Shown here piece after piece: positions 1 through 12,961 of a stretch of 64,000 nt of DNA; the first letter of the stretch is position 1; every line of letters starts with the position of its first letter. The DNA is from Rotaria sp. Silwood1. Its lineage: Eukaryota > Rotifera > Eurotatoria > Philodinida > Philodinidae. The stretch covers positions 141,821 through 205,820 of the forward strand of contig CAJNOP010000362.1 in the NCBI GenBank assembly GCA_905250075.1. Reading direction: 5' to 3'. The translations under genes were made by a program, and so were the position numbers. The notes under the pieces are model-generated. The model made no database searches, had not been told where the DNA came from, and worked only from the letters and a program-made list of their open reading frames with translations.

Positions 1-2955
1 ATTAAACAATTCAACAACCAAAGGAGTACTTAAATCATAGCAACATTCGCATAATGTTTTGTCATAGGCCGCAGTAGTTAGTACTCTTCGGTATGAATCA
101 ATTACTCGGGCTGTCATGATGGTTGAGTAGCTGCATAGCTCAACATGTGTCCACAATATACTATGATTAAACCTTGGTACCAGCAACAATGAAATGGCTC
201 TGGACAGGTCACTAGTGACTGTTTGTCTCCAATCACTCATCTGATAGCATGTTGATTACACTGTGACATACACTTTCTTTTGTAGCTAGTAAGTATTTAG
301 TATGTACGAGGACCTCAAGCAACTAAACGCAAGAATTCTGTACCAGATTGGTCTTCTAACAACGTAATCGAATGATAGGATTATTCTGCTTTTCCTCAAT
401 TATTGACACATTCAACATCATAGATCTAATCTAAATCGTTTTGTTTCGTTATTATATGCATTAAGATACTTCTATGTATCTACTTTTTATTATTATTAAC
501 TAATTTTGTATTTTATAAATTATGTACAAGTCACTGAGAAAATTTTAAGATTCATTTCTCAACAGCTGAATATCAGATAGGTGTTAACTTTTTTTTTTTT
601 TATTTGAAAGAGAAAAGTCTGAAAAAACGGCTTTGCTACTTGATTAGTCCATATTTTCAGTTACAGGCTTCACCATTTCGCTGGTCTCAAACTTTAAGTT
701 GAATATTATCCACGAATAGAGTTTTTCAATAATGTCGTGACGACATTGAAATGTTGCCAATTGCCAAATCAATCATTTTGAGTATCGCAATAGTTTTTAA
801 GGATCACTAGGAAAAGATACTCGGACACAGTAGATAGACAGTTTCTTTTTTTTTGTATATATTTTGTCCAAACTTCCCTCTTTCAAACAACAAAAAGAAG
901 TTGAAGTCAATTATATGTCATATTATTGAGAAATAATTCAATTATCACAACTATTATTTTCTCTTTTCAGTTCTTAAATCGATGAAGGAAATAATTCTAT
1001 TAATTTAACATTGATAAATTTCGACGTATATATGATGATTGATTTATTTCATTAAAATCTACCTCAAATCATAATTTTATTTTTAACTTAAGGGTCATGT
1101 CATGTTACACAAAATACGATCTCGACAGAACATAGTCTCTAGTAAAGATATTTTTGTGAAGAATGAAATCGTAATAGGAATGTCTGCAAGCCTCACGGAC
1201 ACGCGAGAGCATGAATAGAAAATTGGAATCGAGGAATGTTGTTTCTGCAGGACACACTATCAATTATTCGTATTTGAGACGTAATGCTTTTGGCAGTATT
1301 TCATCTGATAATAAGAACTGAAAGACGAAGCATTCTTTATTTACTACTTTCTCAAATATTTTCTATCATTAGTATGGTTTATTTAAGTCGAACAATAGAA
1401 AGTAGCAAAAAAAAAATGCGTCAGCGAATATAAAAAAACGAACAGTTATTATTGAATATATGTTGAGTTCATTATCACAATTATTTTTGATATTTCGATG
1501 TCTTTTATAATATTGCTTCTAAAATTTTGCATGTTTTTGCATTTGATTTTCATAATCATAGAGACATACCTTGAAACTATTCTCAATCAATCCAATAATG
1601 CTATTTCCTTTTTTTTTTATCAGCAGCGAAATGAAAGACAAAACAAGATTTATCAGCAATGAATACATCTATGATTCGAAATATTATTGACAAAAGATGT
1701 ACATTGTTATACACAGTTTCTATCTTAATAATTATTAATAAAAAAAAACTGAAAACTTACCAATTCTATATGATACTTATTATTCACCCTATTTTGACAA
1801 ATAAAATGGAAAAAAATGAATAATGTTGTAAAGATTTTTTTTTCTCTTTTTTTTCCTATCAACTTGAATTTTTTCTTTTGGTTGAGAAAATGGCATTAGA
1901 CAGTCAATAAATATAAGAAAAAAAAAATAAGAACGAAAATTGAATGTTACTTCAAAAATTCATTCCTTATCTGAAATCATTGAAGAAAAGTAACAAACGA
2001 CACAGACTGATTAAGTAAGTTGAACATTCCTAAGAAATACAATAACCTAAATATAGTATCAAATATCATTCAGATCTTTAGAAATTTATGAAAGTACTAT
2101 CAGTTTAAAAAAAAACTTATTATATCAGAGAATATTAGCAGTTGAATAAACAAGAAACTTTTATGTTACATCTAAAAGATAAGTAAAAAACAAGATATTA
2201 CAAAAAGAATCATTATAAGAACTTCTATGAATCAGTCACAAACAAAAAAAGATTTATATTATAATGCATATTTTGAAATACTTAATGAAACCTTACAAGA
2301 TATTTGAAATAATACTGTGCACAGACAAAAAAAATTCTATTCATACTCTCTAAACTAAATTGATGATTTTCTGACAAAAAAAATAAGTAAACTGTAAATG
2401 TTATTTAGTTAAACAATTTTCGAAGGAGAAAAATATTTAAAAATTTGTCAAAAAGAAAGATTAAAATAAAAGAACATATCGGTTAGTGATAATTATTTAA
2501 AATGAAAAATAAAACTCGAAAGTAAAACAAATCAACTTTGTCAAGTTTAGGTTCGTTTCAGTTTGTTTTTGATAGTGAGATTTTATTTCCCAATATCTCA
2601 TTGATGTTCATTAAATATTGAATTATTATTATTGAAAAGGTTTGAGATGTCTAAAATATAATAAGTTTTTTAGACTTATCGAACTGAAACAGAGTTTTCT
2701 TCATCGAAAAACTGAATGTTGAGAGTAAACTTAGAATACCACTTATGAGAGAACTGCCCAACTGATATTCGTTGTTTCAGCTTATATTGCACCTATTACG
2801 ACATCTTGATTAGACTAACAAAAATCTAAGTGTTTGTCCTTGCGGACTTTTGGACATAAGAATATCAATATTCTTAGATATCGCGCTCTTCTTAGAGCTT
2901 TCAATGATCGAAAAGTTTCAACTAATGTTGTGTTTTCTATTTAATGTTGTAGTTA
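1..2955. other. AT-rich gene-poor spacer
   Basis: I see no supported gene here. The first 420 bases are less AT-rich than the rest and could be an eroded repeat or the end of a neighbouring feature, but no reading frame or terminal repeat supports that. The remainder is AT-rich with homopolymer runs. The last few bases carry a T-rich tract ending in TAG three bases before the start codon of the next gene. Confidence 0.5.
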
Positions 2956-5900
2956 ATGGCGAATTGGACAATCAAGAACGTTGCTGAGTGGTTGATAGCA
3001 AATGGTTTTAAAAGACAGGTTAAAATATTTAAAGGTAATTTTTTTCTATAGAAAGTAATAAATCTAAATCTTTTTTTTATTGATTTATTAGATAGAAAGA
3101 TAGATGGTAATGCTCTAATAAAATTAAAAGATGATGATATTATGCAACTACTTTCGGAAGTTAATGAAGATGGAATGATACAAGAACCAACAATTGGAAT
3201 AAAAAGTAGATTTAGAACAATGTTAATAGAATGGAAGAGGGAAAATGAACACAAAAATCAAAACAATCAAAATGAGTAAGGAAATTTCTATTAGACTTAT
3301 TTTCTATTATAAAAGTTTTATTTTTTTTTTGAGAAATACTAATGGTTCATCTAATGTAACTGATTTAAATGAGGTAAATATTGAGCTTGCTTAATAAATA
3401 TATTATAATTCGAAGTTGATTTCAATTAGAAATTACTTTCGATATGTACTCTTCACTTTTTTCAACTTCTGATATGTTTTTACAAATTATTACAGATTGA
3501 AGAAAAAAATCTAGTAGAAATTGACAGTTCATTTTAAAAATCTTCTTAGAGGTATACTTTACTTATAGTAGAAGTTTCATATAATGGAGTTGTGACCAAA
3601 GAAGAGAAACATGAAAGTGGAATGTTTATTAATGTTATTCTAAACAGACATCCTAAAATTCTGGAAGAAGTTTCATAATAGATAATTGTTGTTTTCTTTG
3701 TGTGGAGAAACATGTTAAATTTTCTGTGCTCGTATTTTGAACTCAACTTTGTTTTTTTTAAAATTAATAAAAGCTTTTCTAAAAAATACATGACCATTAT
3801 TTTGAGAGTTTTTCGAGGTTTTAATCTTGCTATTCTTTTTATTCGTATAAAAAATAAGAACTCAGAATACTGCTCTTATTTCTGGGGATTTCTGAAGAAC
3901 GATTCATTAGAAAAATTTGAAACATTCAAGGCAGATAGATCTTGATGAATAGAGCAAAATTGGTTATTCTAAAACATGTCTTGTGTGAAATACTATAATT
4001 ACAATGGCGAAAAATAGATTCAATGTTCGTCTCTGTTTCTTCGAGATGTTATGTTTGATCGAACTTAAAACATTTTTATTAGCACTAGACACTTCGGGAT
4101 GGGTATCTTTTTATTGTTTTTTGAATAGGTTTTTTTGTAAAAACTACCAAACATCATAAGAATCATATTTTTGAAACAAAAATTAACCATTCCAAACAGT
4201 GTATATTATATCTGAAAAAACTTCCCGCTCAATCGGACGCACTAGACCGATGATACAGGAACTTAAAACGATATTTGAATCTCAAAATATACTCAGCTAT
4301 TACTTCCGACTTCACATTGATCTTAGAAAAAAACAAAATTCTTCAGTCATGAAAGAAGAGGACGGTCGATACCCTTAGTCCGAAAATATGCAGAATCTTA
4401 AGCTTCATCGATTGATCTAAGTTTAAAATTAAACATCGTTCAAAATGTCTTTTCTCACTAGCATTTATAGATTCTACTATATTATTTTCTTCATATTGTT
4501 TTTCAGGTTAAACATCAAGAAGAAATTGTTTCTAAAAAAACTAAAAAGAAAAATTCTGATAAAATTCTATGTGAAGTTAATTATTTAGTTGATGATGATA
4601 TTCATATACAATTTTTTCGAAATCCAAAATTTCTACCATATTTAATTAATTATATAAAACAAGAAACATATGCAATTGATATTGATATTCAACAAGTGTA
4701 TTCAGAAGATGATAAATTATTCCTTTATTATGTTATTAAATTAATAGGAAAAAAACAACAAAATCGTATTGTTCGAAATTTTATTAAAAATTTATTTAAA
4801 TCAATAAAATTAAAAAATTATCATCAAAATCAAATAAAAAAATGGTTATTTAATTTAACATTAATTGATATTATTCAAAATATATTTGATAATGAAAATC
4901 ATTTATTTACTGTATGTCAATTTAGTAGATTAAATAATAAAATTTTAGAAATTTATTATTTTGACGATGAAAAATTTAATTCTTTTCAAAATCTTATTGA
5001 AATTGATAATATTATTCAAAATCAAATTTTACAAGAAAATATACTTTTATCATCAAACAAATATTTACAAACTATTGAATTTATAGATATAAATACACAA
5101 AAAATTTTATTAAAATATGATGTTAATCCAACAGAAAAATATGAAGAAGAATTTAATAAATATATAAATCAATATGAACAAGATCATATGTTAATTTCTA
5201 TTACTCGAAATCCATATTATATTAATAGAAATAAAACAAAAGATATTATTAAAATATTTGGATATCAAAAATTTGTTAATGAAGTTTTTCAAAAATTCAA
5301 AAATTTATTTGATAAATATCGATTGAGAAAATATAAATTTAGTCAAATGTCATCTGATCAAGTATGTCTTTCGAAATCAATTTATTTTATCTTTTATATA
5401 ATCAGAGAGGTTTCGAAATATGCGAAATCGAAAAATTGAAGTGTATTAGAATCATCTCTTTCAATATTTTTTCTTTCGGTCATTTTACGGCAAACCTTTT
5501 CTTATATTTATGCATGACGATATTTTGAATACATAAATCTGCTCAATGACACTAGCTCTCGATGACTTTGACTTAATTTCGAGTTAAATTGACAATACCT
5601 TTCATTCCAGTGACTCTAACGGTGCGGAATAAGTTATTATTCAACTTGATAGTGCTCTAACTTCAATTCAACGAACAATACACAATTCATTATTACATAG
5701 AGGAATATGACTGACTTCATAACAAGTTAATTTAATCGTAGTTCATAATAGTCATTGAGCATATTATTATAATAACTACTTGATAAAGTTTTAAAAAAAC
5801 TGAATCTTGTTGTAATTTGAACATTTTGATTCCATTTTTTTTTCTTGAAATATTTCTTTTAAAATTTTCAATTGTTTTATTCAGCTTGAGTATCTTGCAA

Positions 5901-8900
5901 ACTTTTGTTCCGAAGAATTGCATAATATTGAAAGAGAATTTCCAAATGATTATATAAAATTACATGTTCGACAAAATCAATTTTATGCACCAGAATATTT
6001 AAAAAATGAAATTCAAAATTCTATAATAAATTTATTATCTAATTTACAAATGATTACTTTCAAAAGTAAAGAATTATATTATGATATCGCTGATAAATTA
6101 TGTTCAAATATAAAAAATATTGCTCAACAAAACCGTTGTTATTGTGAATTAAAACTTAAAAAAAAATTAAAATCCTATCAAATTCCGAAATCTAATCAAA
6201 ATACATCGATTATTTCGAAATCATTTATTGAACAATCAAATTTATTTTGTTCATCACCATTTGTTTATTGTCAAACAAAATTAACTAATGGAACAATTGA
6301 AGTTCTTATGGGTGATATCGCTTTACAAAAAGTTAGTTTTCAATTTATTGAGATTCTAATATTCATCATAATTCTAGGTCGATATTATTATTATTCCGTC
6401 AACATCATTTGGATTAAAAGAAAGTTTAATCGAACGCGCTGGTGAAATCATTGAACAACAACCATCAAGTCAAGAAGAAAATGAAACAAGTTCAATCTCA
6501 TTTATTACTGAAACAACAAGTGGAAAATTAAATTGTAAAAAAATTCTATTTATAAATTGGTCATTACCAACAATGATAACAAATGATGATCATTTAAGTG
6601 ATTCGATTCGTTTATTTATTTCGAAATCGATTCAGTATGTTATCATGGATAGTCAACAAGCAAATTTAAAAATTCAATCTATTGCATTTGCAGTTCCTGA
6701 TTCATGTAAACAGGAACAAATATTAGCAGAAGAAATGATTGAAGAAACAATGAATCAAATTAATATGACAAAATCTATATCATTAAAAGTATCATTTGTT
6801 TTATTACCAGATCAACAAACATTACATCAACAATTTTTAAATGTTATTCAAACAATACAAACAATAAAAGATAGTTTTGGAATTTTCTATTGCTCAGCAT
6901 CAAGTAAGATTTCACTAAATCGTTATATAGATTATAAAAAAAGAAAGTTATAAGTTCTATATAAGTCATTTTAACTTTGATTTATCATTGGAATTATGAT
7001 TTTAGAAAGGTTTTATAAAGTGAATCTATTAGATTTACATTTTTTTTTTCGCTGAATATACTATGAGTATTATTCTTAGCTTAAAACTTAGTTCTTATAT
7101 TATCAGCAATAAACACAATTGAACGAGTTACAACAAAGATTCAGGAGTTGTGGAGCTGCGATAAAGCTTTTCGATGGTGGCTAGATACCATGAGATTTGA
7201 CATCTTCACTTACTTCCTAACGAGACCGTCTTCTTTCTTAAAAATACAGCGAAATCTATGAAAGAGAGCGCTTATGATTTTGATTTTTCAAAGACGCTAA
7301 ATATATTTATGTTAAATTTACTTAATTTGATTTTATGCAAATGAAATAATAATTGTGACATTTGAGCAGAACGAGGAATACAGAATTTTATTTTAACTAT
7401 ACATAAAGTTTAACACTACGTTCGTAATGCTGAGCCCTGCAAAATACCGTTTCCTTTAAAGCAAAATCGTTTAACTTGAATGCTTGAAAGATTTGCAAAG
7501 ACATAGTCATTAGGGCTCGAAATGGGCCACTATTTTCTGGCCCGGTCCGGCCCAAAGCGGTCCATCAAATTTGCTGCCCATCAGACCCAACTTGTCGTTG
7601 TTTCGGCCCGGCCCGGCCTGGCCCATCAAATTTGTCGGCCCGCCCGGCCCAGCCCAACCTAGGCCCAACAAAATTGTTTTTAGAAAATATTTTTTGCAGA
7701 ACTGAATATTATAATAAACGTCGTATTTCAAAAGAAATTTCCGTAGAGTACATCAATAATTTATTGATGAATTTAATGACATTGGATCATTAATGTAATA
7801 ACAAAAGAAGATATTAACGAGTATCACAAAAAACTACTAGATGTAGAACAAATGAAAAAAAAACACATTGCACATGAAAAAAAATCAACATTTATCTGAG
7901 AAAAGATTAGGGGTATTCATTAATGCTTTACATATTCCACGAATAAATGAAGTTTATCCAAGAAAAAACAACGAATAGAAAGAAGTTTTTGTTGATTACG
8001 TGTGAAAGAAACCGCAAGAAAACAAATAACAGATTACATAAACAAAAAGGTTATTAGTTTGCTGTACTATCCAATGATACTTTCATAGACATTTCCATGA
8101 TATATATTTTGTAATAATTTCTGAACCTGATGACATTTATAAAATTTAATAAAAAAAATCTTGTCGTGTCGGGCCGCCCGACAATCTCTTCGGCCTGCTT
8201 GACTTGTTGGTCTTTCTCGATCGGCCCGCCAGACCCAACAAAAAGAATTCGTTGGCTCGGACCCGGCCATGTTGGGCCGGTCTGGGTCAGGCCGAGCCGC
8301 TGGGCCAGGTGGACAGTTTCGAGCCCTGATAGTCATATATCAATGCGTTTTTCTGATAAGGCTGAGTAATTTGTTAACTATTATGTAGATCTCTGATTTA
8401 TAATAGAAAAAGGATGGTTTTTTTGCAATAGGCAGTCAAACACAAAAACAGATAATATCTGCACTAATGTATTATGAAGCTGTAAAATTTTCTGTTTCTG
8501 CTTGTTTTGAGAAGTAACATTTTTCTACAAGATTTTTATGGAACTCTTCAAGTCTTATACTAATTATCTGTCACTTGTATTAATTGAATGTGCATTCAAA
8601 TTGAGTATATATTTTGCCATATTGACCGTTAACTTATTTATATGTTATCATTGATGCAATAGATAAATTCAGGTGAAGTATTCTATGTTTAGTTTTCGGC
8701 TACATTTGCAGGGATAAATTTAAATAAAGGAATTTAGCAATATTTCGGAACAGTCGTAGAAGTTCGCATTTTATTGAATTTCAGGATATTTGTCCTTGGT
8801 TTAGGCCTTTCTGGTTCTCAAAGAGGGTACAACCAATACACTTGAAGTTTTTATCACATATAGAGCACCTGAAATAAGGAGATCTGCGTTCGAAGAAGAA

Positions 8901-11900
8901 AATTGAAAATAAAGTATGAAAGCAATATTTAAAGGTTCAGGTTCAAGACCAAGGCATTCAAGTATCTGTGGTCGAAACTTCAGCCAGATCAGGCACCATT
9001 ACACATGACTCGTAAGCGATCCCGATGTGATTCTACAGAAAACTTTGGTTATATCTTCTTCGAAAATTAGAAATAGCAAGAAAAGAGAGACAGTACTTTT
9101 AAACAAGTCTTGATCATTTGTATTTTTAATTGAATTTTTTTCAATATACTTTCAAAAAAATCAACAATAAGTTTATTATTTATACAAATATTTTCTCAAT
9201 TTATTATCTGTTTCTTTTTAGCTATTACAATTACACTTACATCATTAAATACTGAATATTTAACAAAATGTGAAAAACAAATAAATAATTATTTAAATAG
9301 ATCTATATTTAAAATGACTTTAAATGGATTTGAAAATTGGAATCAATACATGATCAATGCTTTTTATAAATATTCTAAAGATAGATATGTTTTACCTAAA
9401 TTAGATAATAAACAACAAATTATATTATATGGTCCTATAAATAATATTTATGAAGTTATTCAAAAATATCAATTAATAAATAAATTAATTCAAGATAAAA
9501 CAAATTTATTATCACTTTTTACAAAAAATACATCATTAAATAATTTCAATATAATGTTAAGTTATTCACCAAATGATACAATTATATCACATCGTTTAGC
9601 TAATCGTCTTATTGATGAAGGCTTTACTATATGGATAAATTCAAATCAATCAATAGAATTCAATCAAATATTAAAAGAAATAAATAAATCTGATTGTATT
9701 ATTCTTTGTATAAGTGAAAATTATTTTGAAAATGAATTATGTGAAAAAGAAGCAAAATATGCTAATGAAATAGGAAAATCTATGATTCCAGTAAAAGTTC
9801 AAAATTATGAACCAATTGAATGGTTATATAAATTAATTGAAAAAGAATCATATTTTCAATTATTTGGATCTGAAAATCATTTTAATTTAGAATATGATAA
9901 ATTATTATTAAAAATTGTAAGTTTATCAGAATATAACTACAACAACCAAAAAAAAAACAGAACTCAATTTAATTTTGAGAAAGTAAATAACCATGGCTAA
10001 AGTTGAAAGAAAAATAATGTCGGGCACAGAATTTCTCACTGAAATTGAATCAAAAGGAGGCATCGTAACTAAAATCTCGATGATTTAATTAGAGATTTTA
10101 GTCGATTTAAATAACTCGTCGACTCGTAATTTATATAAAGAAACGTTCACATCAGACCTTAATAACGCCTGTTTTTACTAGATTTTGATATTTTCCGATC
10201 GTTAGAGTTCAATGAAAAGTAAGTCGTGACATTATTATGAATGTTCTTTGAAAATGCTTAATGGGATTAGAGTATTGAATGTTTCGCGGTAAGTAGAGAT
10301 TCAAATTGATGTGTCGACCAGTGACTCTAGCTTTATCCTAACTTTCCTCTTCGTTGTTGGCGATGATACCTTAAATTTTTCGATCAGTTTTTTATTTATT
10401 TCGAGAAATCTTGAAATGGAAAAGAGAGAAAACCATGATGAAAAATTTACTGACAAGAAACGAAACGATAATATCTCCTAGAACAGTTTTGGAGCGTCGA
10501 AAATATTTTAAAAAATCAAAGATCTATTTTTCATGTCTTGGTGGTGACACCTGAAATCTTCAGCAATTGTTTTGAGTAATGGTAATCGCTTGGTCAGTCA
10601 GCTTTGACCTATATTGATAAGTACATATCAGAGATAAAGAATCAAAACGTAAATGTTATGATTGACATATTTCATTCATTTTGTAAGTGAGGCACTATAG
10701 AATTCCTAAGTGAAATTCTTTAAAAACACCGCTACAAACTTACTTTACGTTGAAATTTTGCGAAAACTTTCTATCAGCGTTCGGATTTGCTTGACATTCC
10801 TCTTTCTTCTGTTTGATACTTCTTCTTGCTTTTCACCTGACGTCCTTTATCGATGATCCTATATGAAGTTTCTAAGCGATATGATGAATAACGTACCATT
10901 TAATCAATCATAATTTTATATCAATCTTTACTCTATTTTTCATTTTAGTTACAATGTATAAGATACAATCATGTATCTTCATTTGAACAAACATCCAATC
11001 GATCAAATGAATTGCAACATAATGATCTCATTGAATCTTTTGAAGATAATAACACATTATTATATTTTCTACTAACACCAGAACAAAAAAAATTAAAATA
11101 TGAAAAGAATATAAAAAAATTAATAAAATTAGAAAAAGGAAAAATAACTGAAGATGATAAGAAAATTCTTATTGAAAAAGTACAAGATATTATGCATGAC
11201 AAAGAAAAACAATGTCAAACATATCTCTCTCAATGTAGATGGAACTGGCATATGAATCCGTTGAGCATGTTCTGGCGTATGTATTCATTTATTCGAAAAT
11301 GTTTTTCTTATCTTTTTATTTTAAATAGGTTTCACAAATCCATCTAGTCCTGCTCATCAACAAAAACTGAACGAAATTACACAATGTATATGGTTTGACA
11401 TTGGAATACTATCTTATCAACAATGGTTGAATAAAATAGAAAATTTAAATACAATATTAAATATTCCACCATTTACATTCACTGGTGATATTAATAATGC
11501 CATATTTCCTATGTTCAATGAAGCTTTGAAAAATTCATATCTTTTATATTCTTTGGGACAACATTATTCTTTACCAAATGAATTAGATTATCTTTCAGAC
11601 AAGAAAAATATTCGTTCTATGAGTCGTTCGTCAACATCAGAAAAATTAATTATATTAAAACAACAAGACAGTACTAGTGAAAAATCAAATAATGATGAAA
11701 ACGATTCTCAAACAACATCAGATCAAACAAAAAGTTCAATCATTTCTCCCTCTAAAAGTAAAAACATAATAAATAAAAATAGAAAACAAAGAAATATCAA
11801 GAAAAACTATAATGAACAAAAAATTATTATTCCTGATGAACCTCTTATAAAAACTTCTTTAAGAGAAGATCGAAATCTCGAATTCAAATTAAAATTTGCC

Positions 11901-12194
11901 AAACAAATGCAGAAAAATGAATATGAATTTCAAAAGTTTTGTAAAGAATATCAACATTCATTATATTTATCATCGAAAAAAAGCATTCGTAACTATCCAA
12001 CAGTCATGTTTGGTCCATCTCCATTTTCAAACATAACAATCGAACCACTTAAAACAGTACAAAGACATAATAAAATTGAATTACCATTAAAATTTCCTTG
12101 GAATGGAGTTTTCGATACAAAACCTTCATCAATAGCATGGAAAGATCCATCAATATTCTTCTTCTTCGAAGCAACATCATCACAAAAAAACTAA
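2956..12194 (+). CDS. SAM - macro-like - TIR multidomain protein (putative NADase/ADP-ribose signalling protein)
   Basis: Nine exons: 2956-3034, 3092-3275, 3334-3373, 4507-5361, 5885-6331, 6378-6903, 9222-9916, 10949-11276, 11329-12194; 4020 coding bases, 1339 residues, in frame across every junction. Residues 1-85 are a SAM domain (NVAEWLIANGF, KIDGNALIKLKDDDI), a protein-protein oligomerisation module. Residues 102-500 are AT-codon-rich and possibly KH-like repeats as in PARP14-type proteins (inference). Residues about 510-705 are macro-like (GDIALQKVDIIIIPS, ERAGEIIEQ, IQSIAFAVPD). Residues 819-915 are a TIR domain (FNIMLSYSPND, GFTIWIN) with CEKEAKYAN, placing a glutamate near residue 887 where NAD-cleaving TIRs such as SARM1 have theirs. 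The C-terminal 400 residues include a charged, low-complexity stretch. Introns of 1133, 523, 2318 and 1032 bp carry no recognised gene; the 2318-bp intron hosts a hAT-type element. A possible splice acceptor lies 3 nt before the ATG. Ending at the stop at 9998-10000 is a possible short isoform. Confidence 0.8.
7511..8328. mobile_element. Nonautonomous hAT-type element with GC-rich arms
   Basis: The ends are inverted repeats: TAGGGCTCGAAA on the left, and TTTCGAGCCCTG on the right, whose reverse complement is CAGGGCTCGAAA. The element is flanked by an identical 8-bp duplication ATAGTCAT at 7503-7510 and 8329-8336. An 8-bp target duplication with YAGGG ends is the hallmark of the hAT superfamily. 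About 180 bp inside each end is very GC-rich and full of GGCCC motifs, likely subterminal transposase-binding repeats, while the 450-bp core is AT-rich with no transposase frame. It lies within an intron (6904-9221) of the SAM-macro-TIR gene. Confidence 0.85.
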
Positions 12195-12961
12195 ATATAA
12201 CAATTTCATTTTTATATCTTTATTATGATCAATTAAAAGAAATATCATTACAATATTATTATAGTGTATTCAGTAATATGAGTATATGACGCACACAAAA
12301 AGTTTTTTCACCCCAATTTCTTCTAAATCCTATCAATCCAGCGCAACTATTCTAACAAAATGCCTAGACATATTTAGGATTATGCGAAAAATATCAGGTT
12401 TTGAAGTTTCGATTTTCGTTGTATTTTGGATTACATGACTATACTCGATGAATGCCGTTGTTAACTCATTATTTGATATAGCCAAATTTTAACAAAGTTT
12501 TAGTACAGATTTTCTATGAGATAATAAGAGCAAAAAAATTAATGAGGCTTACAGGTAATCACCGATCTACAGACACATCAGTGGGTCTTAAGTTCGTATC
12601 GACCTCAGTTCTATATATACGGTCTGAGTCTTTACCATGAAAATGTACGATCATGAAAAGCCTGGAATATCATATAATTTTTTGGTAGAATGTCAAATGA
12701 GATCACATTCAAATCTAATATATTCTCACGTCCGAACCTATCTAACTTCGTTGCCTTTACCAAACTCAAATATTAACTAGATGGAATCGAATTCAACATT
12801 TCTAATGCGAATTCTAATTGTAACTTTTGAAATGCCTCTTGTATATATGATGTATAAAACATCCATAAATTAAAATTTTTTATTACTCTTGCAATTAAAT
12901 TATGTTGTAAGAAAATCGATTAAGAATGAAAACCAAAAAAATAAAAAAAAATAAATATTTA
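12195..12961. other. Intergenic spacer between convergent genes
   Basis: About 770 bp between the end of the SAM-macro-TIR gene and the end of the FG-GAP gene on the other strand. It should hold both 3' untranslated regions. I see no further gene, repeat or RNA in it. Confidence 0.5.

Noticed and set aside
7510-8369. Pro/Gly-rich open frames of 73-89 codons on both strands
   Set aside because: They are artefacts of the GC-rich arms of the hAT-type element; the biased composition removes stop codons and no domain is present.
9917-10000. TIR protein ending at the stop after FEKVNNHG
   Set aside because: The exon ends at a good GTAAGT donor and continues in frame into 10949-11276 and 11329-12194; early termination is kept only as an isoform possibility.
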